From the NCBI GenBank assembly GCA_028554795.2, contig CM068830.1:113730214-113794213 (forward strand): a stretch of 64,000 nucleotides of DNA, given 5' to 3'. This document shows positions 11,685-24,462 of this stretch, piece by piece; position 1 is the stretch's first letter; every line of letters begins with the position of its first letter. A program made the translations under genes and the position numbers. Origin of the DNA: Sinohyriopsis cumingii (taxonomy: Eukaryota > Mollusca > Bivalvia > Unionida > Unionidae). A model generated the notes under the pieces. The model was not told the DNA's origin, did not search any database, and saw only the letters and a program-made list of their open reading frames with translations.

Positions 11685-13687
11685 CAGTGTGACCCCGCTA
11701 TAACATGCTCTGTTAAAATGCAAATTCGGATATAACGCGGTCGTGGCATGGCTCCCGAAATTTCATATACATGTATTTTTCTTGTGCACAAAAAATTTCT
11801 TAAAAAGTAAGAAAAAAACGTAAAAAGTTGCTTATCATTTTGGGATAGAGATCGCGTATGAATAAAAAATGCAAGACGATCTTGGCTTGGCTCCTGAAAT
11901 TTTATATGTATTTTTCTCGTACACAAAAAAGTATTTTTCTCATACACGAAAAGGTACTTTTTTTTCTTCTTAAAAGTAAGAAGAAGAAATAAACGCATAA
12001 AAAGTTTATTCTGGGATCACGTAGGTCTTCGCCAAAGTCGCAAACTTGGATTGTTTTTCCTTATTGGCTGCAAAACATACCATGTGGCTTTTTTCATTTT
12101 TATACAACTATTGGTTTGGAGTGCAGAAATTCAGATTCCCCTTGAAAGGATGCCGCAAACTAGATATAAAATGCACTGAAATTTATCTATTGTTACATAA
12201 ACAAATTCTTTGTCTATACTGACAAACCATTTAAACAGTGCATTGTTTTATCATAATCTGCTTATCCTGACATCTAGCATGAGTTCTGTATGTTGTGAAA
12301 TATCCGCTTTTTTGTTGTTGACATTTCTGGTAACGGAGATCAACTGGACAAGGCATTCTCTTGTAATCTGTCTTTCATTGGATTTTCGGCCGCTCGCTAG
12401 TAATTAATATATTTACAAAGACTGGCATTTGTGTGTGGATGGTAAGTAAAATTCCTCTTCTTTTCACTCAGAATTAAATCCTTCAGAACACTCTTGTTTT
12501 CTTTAATAATCCATGTCATCAGAACACCTGCGTCTCTATCGTCTGTTGACCTTTTGTTAATTTTCAAACGCTTGCGTAGAAGGAAGCATCACGCTGCTAC
12601 CACAAATGTAAAAAAAAAATTTACAAAAAATTCTTATTGGTTTATTCAGTAGGCATGGAGGGGCAGTAACTAGAATAGTCTAAACAACGGCCAATTCCTT
12701 TTAAAAATGTATCCAGATAAAACAGTTTGCTGAAATTTCAAAGGAAACAGATTACCTTTGAAGCACCAACTGTTATGAAAATGTACTCAGCAAATGGAAA
12801 AAATCACAGTCTCAATCATGCAATACAGTTATTTGATGTTGCCACCACAATAAGAAATGGGAATTCGTTTGGTTCTCTAAAGCTGTTCTTTAGCGGCGAC
12901 TTCAAAAGCACATGCACCCTTCATCAAAGAAAGCCGACTCCAATCTTTCATTAACAGCAAAGAAGTTTTCTTCAAAGGAAGTCAGTACCAAACTTAAATA
13001 AAAGTGATGAAATCTGATGGATTTTTGCATTTTCCAATGTGACTGGAACACTTTAACTGTGCTGTGAAAGTTTACTTTTTGTAGGGAAAAAGTTTATGCC
13101 AACGGTGGCTTAAAACGCAAACTAACTTTTACCGACTTCGAACGTACTTCAAAGTAAATGTGCTTCATCATTCATTATGTGATTGTGCTATGTTTTTCCT
13201 CTGAATTCAGACCAATATGACCTGTTACAAAATTAATAAATATTTTAAAGCTGTGTATGCATATTTTCGATGGAATCACTTGTATCGTGGATTCAGTGTA
13301 TATGATGAGGTTTGCAGGTGAGTACACTGCATTGATACTCCGATCATGCTATACATTAGACATTTATTTATAAACAGTATTCACGTATATGTACCGATTC
13401 ATGGTTCTCTAAATAAAGTAAACTATTATATGATGTCTTCTCTCTTTTCACTACAGGTGTATTTCTCATTTAATATGCATTAATTCAAGATAGCAACTGT
13501 GCCGATGAAGCTCGTATTTTACCACCCGCATTTATTACCCCCCCCACACACACACACAATTTTTTTTTTTTATGGTGGGGGGAGAATTTCTTAAGCTAAC
13601 TGACTTGGTTGCATATAACACAGTTCTGTTCATAACACGGTCGGATTCTATGGCTCCCAACTACCGTGTTATAGCGGGCTTCCACTG
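11685..13687. mobile_element. Candidate pogo/Tigger-like non-autonomous DNA transposon
   Basis: The left end starts CAGTGTGACCCCGCTATAAC. The right end, reverse complemented, starts CAGTGGAAGCCCGCTATAAC. Both are preceded by TA, the target duplication of Tc1/mariner-type elements, and both continue with a CGGTCG.. block. The 2.0 kb interior holds no transposase. Similarity of the ends beyond about 20 bp is patchy. Confidence 0.45.
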
Positions 13688-13862
13688 TACACTGTAGGAT
13701 CGGCTTTATAAATTTATATTAATCTGGTATCATATATCTATCTTCAAATTTACGTGCCTGTAATAATTCAAAATCACAAATAATTTTTTCAGGATCCACG
13801 TGAATTTTTATGCCACCTTTTTTATTCCTTGTTCTGCATAAATAATATCATTAATATTTTGT

Positions 13863-13865
<3 letters not shown>

Positions 13866-13960
<95 letters not shown>
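13866..13960. repeat. (TC)n(TA)n microsatellite
   Basis: A CT run followed by a long TA run. Confidence 0.97.
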
Positions 13961-14077
13961 CAGTTGTGTAATATTACGCAAACACAACCTCTAGATTACT
14001 AAATAAATATTTCACTTACCTTTGTTCACTACCGAATATACTTCCAGACTGAATGAGAGAGAGATTCCGTAAGATCC

Positions 14078-14335
14078 CAACAGAAATACTTAGTAACAAG
14101 TTATTTTTGGAAATCGTCATTTTTAGAAAATACGTTGGCAATCCCAAAGCTATACTAGAAAATACGTTTGGAAATTTCCCTACAGAAATGTGTAGTAAAT
14201 GAGTTGCTTTTGGAAATAACTGTAATATCTAGAAAATATGTAGGAAATCCCAAACAGAAATACATAGTAAATGTGTTATTTTTGGAAATCCCCAAGCCAT
14301 TATAGAAAATACATTTGGAAATCCCTCATGATTTT
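14078..14335. repeat. Diverged short tandem repeat
   Basis: A unit beginning near CAGAAATAC and ending TTTTTGGAAAT recurs about three times (near 14079, 14181 and 14255), interleaved with AGAAAATACRTTTGGAAAT-like segments. No coding content. Confidence 0.5.
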
Positions 14336-14575
14336 GTGTCGGCGACTGTTCCAGAAAATCACATAGATATATTTTTGAAAATCACGTGATTTTCTTGAAT
14401 ATTCTGTGTGGGTGTATTCATGACTATAAAAGACACTGAATCCCTCTATCTAAGTCAGTCTGGAAGTGCATTCTGGAGTGAACAGAGGCAAGATAAACAT
14501 TTTCTGCTAATTATCACACAGATGGTTAAATTGTATATTTGTATATAATTAGTTTGTGACAAAAAGAAAATAAAT

Positions 14576-14745
14576 TAGTAATAAGCAAGGTAACTACTTA
14601 ATTAGTCTGCCGGTGAGAGATTTAGCATGACAGAGTTAATTCCCTTCAACAATAGAAGTCTCAAAAAGGATAAATAACCATTCATTCATGACATCTTACC
14701 CAGCATAAAAAAACACCTCACATGATTTATGACTGGCAAAGTGCA

Positions 14746-14822
<77 letters not shown>

Positions 14823-15030
14823 CCAGTACTTTCACCACCAACGAAATGAAGTCTCAGAATGAATAAATAATTGTTCCATCAATAATATTTTAACATTGAG
14901 TATAATGACACAAAAATTAAATAGTAATACAATATTAGTAGCAACAAGCTAGGTAGCTACTTCATTACTCTACCGGAAATATCAGCTTGACAAAGTTATA
15001 TCACTTCAACAATAACGAAATAGTATCTTT
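14576..15030. repeat. Direct repeat pair around a (TA)n microsatellite
   Basis: Segments 14576-14680 and 14938-15030 share a diverged sequence (AAGCAAGGTAACTACTTAAT against AAGCTAGGTAGCTACTTCAT, then CTTCAACAATA). A TA run of about 70 bp lies between them at 14748-14819. They may be remnants of one repeated element. Confidence 0.5.
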
Positions 15031-16614
15031 TGTTTATATTTCTTAGAGTATGCTGATTTGGTTATATTGTTTGCGACAAGGTATATTGAATACCTGTAAA
15101 TGTCAAAATATTTGCCAGCTGCATATGTGAAATTCTATTTCTTTTGTGTGCCTGTCTCTACATTTGTAGATACAACGGCTTTGGCTCTCTCATCATTTCA
15201 GACAGTCTTATGAAATTTACGATTCTTGCTTTGTGTAATTACTTATAAATTCTATAATGAGTTATCGAGATTTTGTCCATCAATATGATCAATCACAAGA
15301 CTGTATTTGATTACCCCTTGCAAACATTCGTACATGAATTTATGACAAAGATATATTTTATTTCCCCTGGTATTGAATATAAGATACCCAGTATTAGTGA
15401 CAGCGCAGACTGGGTTTTCTTTAGTCGAGAGTGCCTGATTGCACTATCATTGGATGCTTCATAATTGTTGATGATAGGTTGTTTCACAAATTCTTTTTGC
15501 TCCATTTATATATAATATTATTTGTCTAAATGATTATTTGAAAATCAAGCAATATAATCTGCATTTCTTATGACCTTGTCATTATTATCAGTATTAATTT
15601 TTTTGTCATATCTTTTCAGCTCTCAGTATTTTTTACCACCACATTGTACACACAACTGTTTTTCCTCTAAGCACAAACACCACATTTTAAACAAGGTTTA
15701 GATCCAAAACTCTCTCTCCGTACACTTTGTCCTGGATCTTGACACTACTGGTCCCTGCTGGTTACTTGGGTCTATAGAGGTTACTGTCTTGGGTCATCAG
15801 TTACACTTAGTTTACAGTTAGAGCCAAAAAGGATGGGATGCACAGTTTGGAACTTAGAGTGTGGTTAAGCATCCATATTAGAACTCCTGCAGTTATAATG
15901 GATAGTTCTGACCTGTCAGTCAAACTGGGCACATTGACCAGTCAAAAGTAGGTATCGATTTCACTGCGTACTTACTCGTTGCTATCCACCATATTTGCTC
16001 AGAAACATGAGACTACGCTTGATTACTTTTGTATTACATTGCAAAGGAATGTGAAATATTACACAGAAGAGCACTGAAAATTTATCAGATTAATGGTTTA
16101 CCGTTGTACATGGGGCACATGAGATGCAGACTGTCATTATTATGAAAGGATTCGAGAGGGATTTAAAAAAAAAAAATTCTCAAACCAAACACCAACATGA
16201 AATATATATGTGTTGGAAGTGATGCATTATTTATAATCATGTTTAATATATAAATACACAAAACTGTTTGTAAATAATGATAGTATTTGTTGTACTTGTG
16301 AAAATGTTGAATAAAATTTTATGCTAATTATATGGTTAAATTAAAATTTTATATCTTATTGAATCCATAATATTACATCCAGTACAGAAGCTTTGTGTAC
16401 ACGTGTTGTTTATGTTTGTACTTTTATTGCCTCGGTTTATTTTTCTTTTAACAATTGTTTAGAATATTGGAATCCTGCATCATGTTTCATTAGTGCTGAT
16501 TTGATTAAAATTTTCAAACTTGGGCATTGATATGTAACTAGTGTCAAGTCAACAAAACACCACCCTAAACTTTAAATTCTGGATTGTCCCTAATCCTATT
16601 CATATATGTGTATG

Positions 16615-16635
16615 TCTCTCTCTCTCTCTCTCTCT

Positions 16636-16684
<49 letters not shown>

Positions 16685-16700
16685 CATGTATATATATATA
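16615..16700. repeat. (TC)n(TA)n microsatellite
   Basis: CT repeat followed by TA and TACATA repeats. Confidence 0.95.
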
Positions 16701-16964
16701 ATTATGAAGTTGGATTTTGAAATCAGTTATCTCAAAATTTAAATTTAATTATTTTGAATACTTTTTTCATTATGCAAGGTTTTCCAGAAATATTTTAAAT
16801 TTATGAAGAGGTGAAATAGCAATAAAACATGTATTTTTTCTTTAATAGGCTGGGACAATATCCTCTCATTGATATATAGTTTGTCCTTTTGACTTTAAAT
16901 AACACTAATCTCTTACAAATTACTGATAAACACCTGCAATATGTTATAACATCAATGACAATGA

Positions 16965-17285
16965 CTGCTCCGGTGGCCTAGTGGTTAGAGCGTCCGCCTC
17001 AGATGTGGGAGGTCGTAGGTTCGATCCTCGGCCAAGTCATACTAATGACTTACAAAAGTGGTACTAACAGCTTGGCGCTCAGCATTAAGAGGTTAGTGTT
17101 AGGACTGGTCAGTCTGGTGTCAGAATAATGTGACTGGGTGGGACATCATACTACATGTCTGTGGCATGATGCCCCAGTGCTAGATATCACTATAAACTGT
17201 CACACTGCAGAAATCGTAGCAATATGACTGAAAAATTGTTAAAGCGACATTAAAAGTCTAAAACTCACATCACATCACATATAAC
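16965..17285 (+). mobile_element. tRNA-derived SINE
   Basis: The head has an A box (TGGCCTAGTGGTTAGAGCG) at about 16975-16993 and a B box (GGTTCGATCC) at about 17019-17028, spaced as in a tRNA. There is no proper acceptor stem or CCA end. A body of about 230 bp follows, ending with a GCGACATTAAAAGTC-type tail and a short CACAT repeat. This is the structure of an RNA polymerase III-driven SINE rather than a tRNA gene. Confidence 0.75.
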
Positions 17286-17289
17286 ATCA

Positions 17290-18880
17290 ATGTAGTAAAT
17301 TAAACAAATCACACTAACTAGCGAACAAAGGTCGAAGCAGATGCAAATATATCCCGTCAACATGGTTTCACTTATTTCTTTGTGTCTTTATTATTTCCTT
17401 CTTTTTAAAGACATTATGATAAATGATCATTGTACATGGATCAGATATAATTTAAATTTACTGGTTTATCAATGATACCCTTAGGAATGTTTCATCTTTG
17501 CATCTGAGGAGACATGTTACCGCGGCGTAAAGAAGTACATTTCCTTCATTTATTCAGGCAACTTGCTATAAAGTGTTTGTTTATTTATTTAACTTTATTA
17601 TCTGTTTAACTAAACATAATTAAATTATTAATTATAGATATCAAAATACATGTTTTCATCTTGTATGCGAGTTATATATTATGATATAAATGTAATGGGT
17701 ACATAACAAAAGCTTTATTATAATTTTTTAAACGTACTAAGGCCATACTTGAAAATCTGATAAGTAATAAGTATGCATAACTTGGCAAGAACAGAAACAT
17801 TTTGATAATTTGTCCTATTCTAGAACAATTTTATCTTCTAGTTTATCATGGTGATCTTTCTTGCACATAGATCACCACCAACATGTTGTAACTCATGACT
17901 TGAATTTCGCCATCAAAAATACTATTTTCATCAATATATCTTTGTGTGTAGTAATGCAGGCTTTTCTTTAATGCACGATCTGAAAGAATCTTGCAGTCGG
18001 GTAAGAATGTCTCAGAAATATTGTCAAAAATATTTTTGAATAAATCTGTTGCTGATGCTACTGGATCTGCCGTTTTAGCTTGTGAGCCACAGCAACAGTA
18101 ATTAACTGGGTGGAGCTTAACATTAAAAATCAGAACTGTCCATCATGTTTGATGTCAACGATCATGCCTCTCTTTCATAAATATTTTCGATTGATGTTCT
18201 TCTTTACAGATAAATGAAGTTAGATGCAAGGATTTTTAGAATTGTCCAGTTTGCTTCATGTATTATCAGTTAATGGGCAGACAGGTTAACTGTGCAGCAG
18301 ACAGACTGTTTATTGACAATGTGCTATATTAATGTTGGTGCTTAGTCTGCTCTCATTGGCTGTATTTTGTTCACTTTCAAGTGTCATCACATGTGACCAG
18401 TTACTGACAAGTATTTAAAAACTAGAAATCATAAATGTGTGTAAGATGGTGTGGTTGGGGTTATACTACCATTAATACTTGCAATGAGCAAAAGTAACTG
18501 AACAAATATGAGGGCTGTAGTTACAAGCATGGTTCTAGTACGGTCAAGACATATTTAACAATTAGCATAATCCCAGTGCAATAATTCCCAAACCATAGTA
18601 CGAGATTGATTTTGTAAAAGTTTGGAGAATATTATTTCAGTTTCTGTTCTTGCAATACTAGAATGAATGCTGCATAGTGCAATGGCCAACTGTTCTTTAA
18701 GCCAGATGAATAATTTTGACTATTTGTTTATGCGTTTTTACATTTCATTTACGTCACAGTTTCATGCCATATTTCTCCTGGACTAATTTTCTTTTATTTT
18801 TTAATATAGTTTTGTTATTATGTTAATTTTTCATCATCTGTGGCTGTCTCCTCTATGTATTAAGAGGCAACTAATGAATG
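17290..18880. other. Non-coding, no recognised feature
   Basis: AT-rich sequence without a convincing ORF, repeat structure or RNA gene. Confidence 0.5.
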
Positions 18881-18884
18881 CAGG

Positions 18885-19060
18885 AGCTGCAGTGGATTAA
18901 TGGTTAATGTGCTAGACTCTGATCAAAATGGTGTGTTCAGATCCTGTTGTCAGATCAATCTGGGTTGGCTAATGTAGTTTACCCTTGCCTTGGGCAAGGT
19001 ACATTACTCCAATTCAATAATCAACTGGTGTTGCTGTGCCATGAAAAACATCCCAGTCCA
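18885..19060 (+). mobile_element. Candidate tRNA-derived SINE fragment
   Basis: An A-box-like TGGATTAATGGTTAATGTG and a B-box-like GTTCAGATCC are followed by CCTTGCCTTGGGCAAGGTAC, a hairpin-bearing body found in many animal SINEs. The 3' end is not defined. Confidence 0.5.
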
Positions 19061-20102
19061 TATTGATTTTACCTATTTTACTGACAAAAATAATTCTGCC
19101 AATAAAGCATGATTGGTATGTGAAGTTCTTGCATGTAATCAAACTCTTCCAAGATCTTAATGATATGAAACTATTGACCATTTGTTTAAATTCAAATTCA
19201 CATGAAAAATTAGTTTTTGTTCATTATCAAATACATTCAACATTTTGATCACATAAGCATTTCTGCTAAATTAGATCAAAATATTATTTTCCTCAGCAAT
19301 AGAGTCCATATAGTATTTGCAAGGTTAGCCACTCAGCTGTAGAATTTGAGAATTACTTTGCATGAATATTGCTCACAAAATTCTCCTGTCATATCTTGGT
19401 GAGATAAACCTATTACCAAGTTTGAACAAATTCATGAAAAATAGTTTTAAGAGCAGTCGCAAGCATGGCCATTGAGATGTAGGATCACCGCATGATGTGC
19501 AGAAGTTTTGCTTATAGCACTGTCATATAGCATGTTGATGGCTTAAGTATACAATTCAACAAGTCAGATCTCAATTGAATCAGAAACACAGTTGTGCAAG
19601 TCATAATCAACTCTGCAAGGTCACTCAGTGGAGATCGATTATATAATCCCAATGACTATGTTTGATCAAAATCGAATCAGTAATACAGTTTCATGTGGTT
19701 AGAACCTTATGCAGTTCAAAGCATAATCACCTATTTAATCTAGCTCTCATTGATAAAAGCTTTTATTCCATGTTTAGTCAAACTGCATGACATGTATACA
19801 GATTGCATACGTTGTGGTAACATGCTGAATCGGGTGGAAGATCACCTCATTATTATACATGGATAACACTCATCAAACTTGTATGAGCTCTTAATGATAT
19901 TAGTCTATATTGTGGAAATATGGCTCTGAGACTGGTCAATCTGATGAAAGTAGTACATGAAATGGGGGTTCTGGCTCACCTAGCTCACTGCATGGTTTAG
20001 GTCGGTGAGTATCCCATTCAAACCTACTACTATGTTATGTGGTTTCTGGCTCACTGCATGTTCCAATTCTTCTGTGGTTTTGGCTCACTTGTTCCCTGCA
20101 AA

Positions 20103-21845
20103 CTATTTTGTGCGATAATGTCCATGTGCGAGTGTGTGAATACCATCGTTGGAATAGCATTTATCGTCGAAGGAGCATAGTCCTTTTTTGTTGATGAGCA
20201 TGGTGGTGAGATGATGTCATTGTAGTCAGAAAGTGAAGGTCTGTAATGATTGATGGTGGCAATGCAACTGATGACAGGTTTTGTTTTACTCTGGCTTTTT
20301 TCTTGATAGTATTATTTTCAAGCATGATTCAACACATTTTGGATCGAAGTTCTATGAATTCTGTGATAGGTATTCCAGAAGTTTCATCTTTGAACATTCC
20401 CAGTTTCTATTTATTTTATTTGCAGTGAAATGGGTGTGTTTCTGGATAATCTCTAAGATCAAATAGATCTCAGTGTTGATAGAGATATGCTTAGATGTTG
20501 CCAGAGTGAATTTCATAAAAGAAGCGAATCTGTATCCATCATGAGTAGCCTGGTTTTATCTCCATAGTGTCATTTGATGAAGTCGTAATGAAACTCAAGC
20601 ATGAGCATTTTGGACAGATCAAGAATGGCTGGACTGACTTAGATGGCTTGATTGAGCAAGAGATGTGTTTTTCTGGATTCAATAGCGAAAAGTTCTTCGT
20701 CAAAGATTTTCATGCTGATGAAGGCATTGTTGACCACCAGCTTATCTTGTCGTCGTTGGTTATTGACAATTTCGATTTTCTTTGTGCTTCTGATGTTTTT
20801 CATGGTTTTTCCGAAGACTTATTCATGAGTTTAACAAAATTCTCACCGAAGTCCGTAGTGGCTTTGGCTCATTGGGTATTGAAGTCGATGTAGGATTGTA
20901 TCCATGGGGATTTTTCCAGCTTGAGAGCTCGATGAACTTGTTTAGGAAGGATTCCATGCTGAAGAGCTTGTTCAAGCAGTCGATGATGTATTTTGTAGTG
21001 GGTTTTATGATGGATATTGGGTATGAGTTTTTTATATATTGGCATCTCCGATCTGAATTTGGTTTTTTATTGGAGTTGTGGAGAAAGCTTGGAGAGTGCC
21101 ATGAGAAGTGGGTCAGCACAGAAGGGATAATCGTTATGATCATCATGGAGATTTGGATGCTTCAGATCAATTTCCACGAAATGGCCCCAGTCATTCTGAT
21201 ATCCTGGTTGTCTTTCCTGGAGGAACTGTTCTCTGGTGCTCCAGTGAAAATCACCTGTGGAAAAAGATTGTAACATGGCGTAATCATAGAGATTATTTGA
21301 AGAAAAATAGAGGATGTATGAGGAGGAATGCGTGCGATAATAGTTTTTCATGTCTTTGCTGTTGGTTACGGCATGTTTTTAGCGGATGGTGCAGGTGCCT
21401 CCTCTAATCATACACTCCGTGAACATCAACATGTCTGGATCTTTGAAGAGCTCAAGCTATACGCTTGACTTCCTTGGGAAGGACATCCCAGGAGAGACCG
21501 GGTGATGAGAAATACCAGAGTACATCGAGTTGATAATGATTTGGACACATGTGTCTGAAATTTTCATCCATGAGTAGAAGTAAGTCCGTTTTCAGGTACA
21601 GGTCGTGATAGTCGCTGAGAGTGTGACACCCTTGTTCGTTCCATATCTTGTTCGGATACTGATACTCTTCTTCAATGATATGGAAGAGATGTAAGCGAGA
21701 ACAGGATGTATCAAAAGCAGGTAATGAGGCTTAAACGAATCTGGACCACCCGTCGATGTACTAGTAGAGAACAACTCCTTTTCACTGTAGGAGAAGAGCA
21801 TGAGGTCCAAATTCCTTTTCAAGATTCTTGAACTTAGGGCATGTT
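20103..21845 (-). pseudogene. Protein-primed family B DNA polymerase (DNA_pol_B_2 type), C-terminal part, decayed
   Basis: Minus-strand frames give, in order, a palm-upstream block with DYHDLYLKTDLLLL (about 21590), then SSNNLYDYAMLQ and a His-Asn-Asp-Tyr-Pro block (about 21290-21140), then a HHRLLEQALQHGILPKQVHR-type block (about 20975), and a C-terminal tail ending DGIHTLAHGHY at a stop at 20103. These are recognisable blocks of the polymerase family used by many Polinton-like elements and linear plasmids. Several frameshifts and stops make it a pseudogene. The N-terminal part, with the exonuclease, is missing at the junction with a gypsy fragment near 21845. It is distinct from the polymerase at 52859-56894. 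Confidence 0.75.
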
Positions 21846-23500
21846 TTAGCGAGGTTATCAAAAAACTAGCTGTGAGATTACCCATGCGAAGTCTTATCAA
21901 ACATCAATTAATACTCAAACATGTTCTTGCCATGTATACGTACAGACGAAGATATAATCTACGAAGCTGTCAACATTTTCCATACCATTTCACAGCTTAC
22001 GCACAAGACAAACGCACAACGCATCGGCGTTGAATAAACCGAAAGGCATGGTTTTAGATTCATATAGACCTTTAGGAGTCGCGAATGCAGTTAATATGAA
22101 CGTATTATCAGCGATTGGTTCCTGCCAGTATCCTTTTGTAAGATCCAATTTCGAAATGTATAGGTGTCCTGCTAGTTTCGAGAATAAGTTCTCCATGTAA
22201 ATGCAAAAACGGTTTGTCCCGTCTTTCTTTCCGACTAATACAACGGGAACGAATATGCGGAACTGGAAGGTGCGATCACTCCTTTGATCTAACATTTTCT
22301 CCACTTCGTTGATCGTCTCCCTCGCATTAAATGGTATTGGATATCCTTTAATTCTGATGGACTCGGATGTGTTTGACTTTATCCTGTATTGAATTAATCC
22401 AGTAAGGCCTGGTCCGTCCCTAAACACATTAGGATATTTAGACAAAACCGCCATAATCTGTGTACGCTGACCCTCGTGTAAATCCGGGCACACACTAATC
22501 TGGGGGTGTTACGAAACACCCAAATCCACACCAAATCCACCCAAATCCACACCCTAGTGCAATCTTTCGACTTTAATCTCAAAATATCAATCCGTGTTGT
22601 TGAAAGGTTGAGCGTGACCTTAGAATAGATATTTTGTTGAACATGTGGCTCTGATTTTTGTATAGAAATAGAACAGTGAAGAATTAAAGCATATAATTAA
22701 AACTATACAACAGTATATAATATGTGTATGTATCTTATTAAGTACGTCTTCATGCCTGCCTATACGAACGTCTTCCATACTGGCAAATATGTCATATCAA
22801 TATTAAACAACCACCGAATTTGACAAATATGATACCAATTTATAGGTTTCTCGTCAGTCTAAATAGACCTAACCCAATAGAACTATGTAAAACTGCACAA
22901 TAAAAAAATAATTCGATTTGTGGAAAAAGATTTGTTTTTTAAAAAAAAATTTAAAACATGGGGGGAGGGGAGGTACCGTTGCAATTTAGAGATGAGACGA
23001 AAGACAAAATGCGATTTGGTGTGGATTTGGTGCGGATTTGGGTGTTTCGTAACACCGCTAATCTGGCCAGACCTTCTTTTCGTACGTCGATTGGGTATTC
23101 AAGGGCCATTTCAGTACTAAACACAAATTCTGGTTCGTCACACGATTGATCTAATATGACCGCAGTACATTCTACATTAAGGACCCATTTATAAACTGTT
23201 TGAACATGTCTTTCTATGTAAAGTTTCAGCATATTGGCGTTAAAGTATTGGACCTACCTTCCATGGCAATGATGTAGTCCATTTCGCCCTTAACCTGTTT
23301 GACTTCGTACAGTCCTCTCCATTGGACTAACAGCTTGTTTTTATTTGTAGGGAGAAGCACCAAGACGAGATCGCCTACATCAGATTTCTTACTTCGCGTA
23401 CCGCGGTCATAATACTTCGCCTACTTGCGGTTAAATTTCGCGAGCTTGTCTCGTGTCATCTGACACGTATTATGCCTTTCCAGCCAGTATACCACGTAAT
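21846..23500 (-). mobile_element. Gmr1-like Ty3/gypsy fragment: integrase C-terminus then reverse transcriptase
   Basis: Reading leftwards from 23500, a segment with KYYDRGTRSKKSDVGDLVLV and an NKNKLLVQWRGLYEV block (about 23460-23265) matches the C-terminal part of a gypsy integrase. It is followed by reverse transcriptase blocks (ISKLDLTKGYWQEPI and TMPFGLFNA at about 22190-22045; VDSFVD about 21970). Integrase before reverse transcriptase is the unusual order known for Gmr1-type Ty3/gypsy elements. The copy has frameshifts, is split by a MITE (22504-23057) and has no visible LTR. Confidence 0.65.
22504..23057. mobile_element. MITE with terminal inverted repeats and 9-bp target duplication
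   Basis: The ends GGGTGTTACGAAACACCCAA (left) and CGGTGTTACGAAACACCCAA (right, complement) form an inverted repeat that extends into ATCCRCACCAAATCCAC. The 9-bp sequence CTAATCTGG flanks both sides (22495-22503 and 23058-23066), and removing the insert restores continuity of the interrupted gypsy reading frame. No transposase inside. The superfamily is uncertain; 8-9 bp duplications suit hAT or Mutator-like elements. Confidence 0.75.
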
Positions 23501-23566
23501 GGCTGTGGTAGTGGAATTAGTGGTAGTATTAGTGTTCTGCCTTCAGGCTCTACCTCACACTGAGGT

Positions 23567-23745
23567 CTAATCATGAGGTAAGGTAGGATCCTTTATTTCT
23601 TCTTTTCCATCTCTTCTTTCTCTTGCCTCTTCTTCAAATCCGGCTTCCCCCTGGATAGCCAACTCATTCAGCAGCATCCTGGCATTCCCCAGGTGCATTT
23701 GGAGTTCTAAACGTTTGTTAATATACTCGTGTTGATAGGTCAACG
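23567..23745 (-). pseudogene. Element A: small charged protein, homologue of 43995-44300
   Basis: The frame encodes an Asn-Lys-Arg-Leu..HLGNARMLLNELA segment matching the N-terminal helix of the element B gene (LEYARRVVNELAAEA), then a Glu/Arg-rich tail, and stops at 23567. The initiating Met seen in B is not present. Immediately upstream lie a TATA-like GGTTATAAAG and the shared promoter motif (23789-23813). Confidence 0.5.
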
Positions 23746-23767
23746 TTGGGTAGCCAGACTGACGGAC

Positions 23768-23880
23768 GCTACACTTTATAACCCTGAAGCACGGACGTGA
23801 AGGAAAACACCCTTTTACACAAATACAAACAATACCCACACTACAATCCAAAACATGGAACGCGCGGACCTAAAAGAAAC
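23768..23880 (-). promoter_or_regulatory. Element A promoter: TATA box plus paired upstream motif
   Basis: On the minus strand GTGTTTTCCTTCACGTCC (23789-23813) precedes a TATA-like GTTATAAAGT (about 23773-23782). A second, degenerate GGTCCGCGCG motif lies at 23861-23880. The same arrangement occurs in front of the small genes of element B. Confidence 0.6.
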
Positions 23881-24048
23881 ATGTTCACTGTTTTCTTACT
23901 AACACAATTTATTACCATCGAGACACACAACCCTAAAACAAACAAAGACACTGACTATCTTACAAAGTCGGGTAAACAAAAGGTTTATAGGCACAATTTT
24001 TTACCTACAGACAAGCGCAAATAAACAAATGTTTGGCAATTTGACTAT

Positions 24049-24086
24049 ATCTTTTCTAGATTTTTGAGGTAGAACTGAAAAGGTCT
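24049..24086 (-). terminator. Degenerate histone-type 3' stem-loop (element A)
   Basis: On the minus strand AGACCTTTTCAGTTCT (24071-24086) keeps the loop and surrounding spacing of the stem-loop at 44758-44773, with two stem mismatches. The downstream TCTAGAAAAGAT element (24049-24060) is retained. It follows the remnant of the matching small gene. Confidence 0.5.
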
Positions 24087-24099
24087 GTTTTGTTTGGGG

Positions 24100-24462
24100 T
24101 TGTGGAAATCTCTTATCGTATAAGATTGTGACGCCGTCTGTCTGCAACCTTTCCGACAGGATTGGGTATACTTCTTCGGAAAGAGAAGGAGAATTCTTTA
24201 GTGTCCACACGGCAGTCTAAAACGTCCGTGCCTGGTTTCTGTTCTTGTTGCTGCTATTCTCTTGCTGTTTCTGAAGTCTGTACTTCTCGGTTCATTCTTC
24301 TTGATCCTTTTGTATTTCTTCTTGAAAAACCTCTTCTATCAGGCCTTGTGCCACTTTCAACATCCCGACATTTTCAATCTCTTCAGGCTTTGGCATCAGG
24401 TTTTGTATGACATGATGCAAATCTAAATGTGCTTCGTTAACCTCTGCTAGTCTTGAAGACAT
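24100..24462 (-). pseudogene. Element A: homologue of the poly-Gln protein 44802-45155
   Basis: A Met at 24462 starts a frame with RLAEVNEAHLDLHHVIQNL, then PKPEEIENVGMLK and LIEEVFQEEIQKDQEE, closely matching the element B protein. The remainder continues in shifted frames to about 24100. Upstream, at 24529-24556, the promoter motif (CGTCCGCG and ATATTTTCTATC) is present but mutated. Confidence 0.6.

Noticed and set aside
16970-17040. tRNA gene
   Set aside because: Has A and B boxes but no matching acceptor stem, and continues into a SINE body and tail.
20567-20893. Plus-strand ORF of 108 codons (also 20872-21273 and 21108-21407)
   Set aside because: Antisense shadows of the minus-strand polymerase pseudogene.
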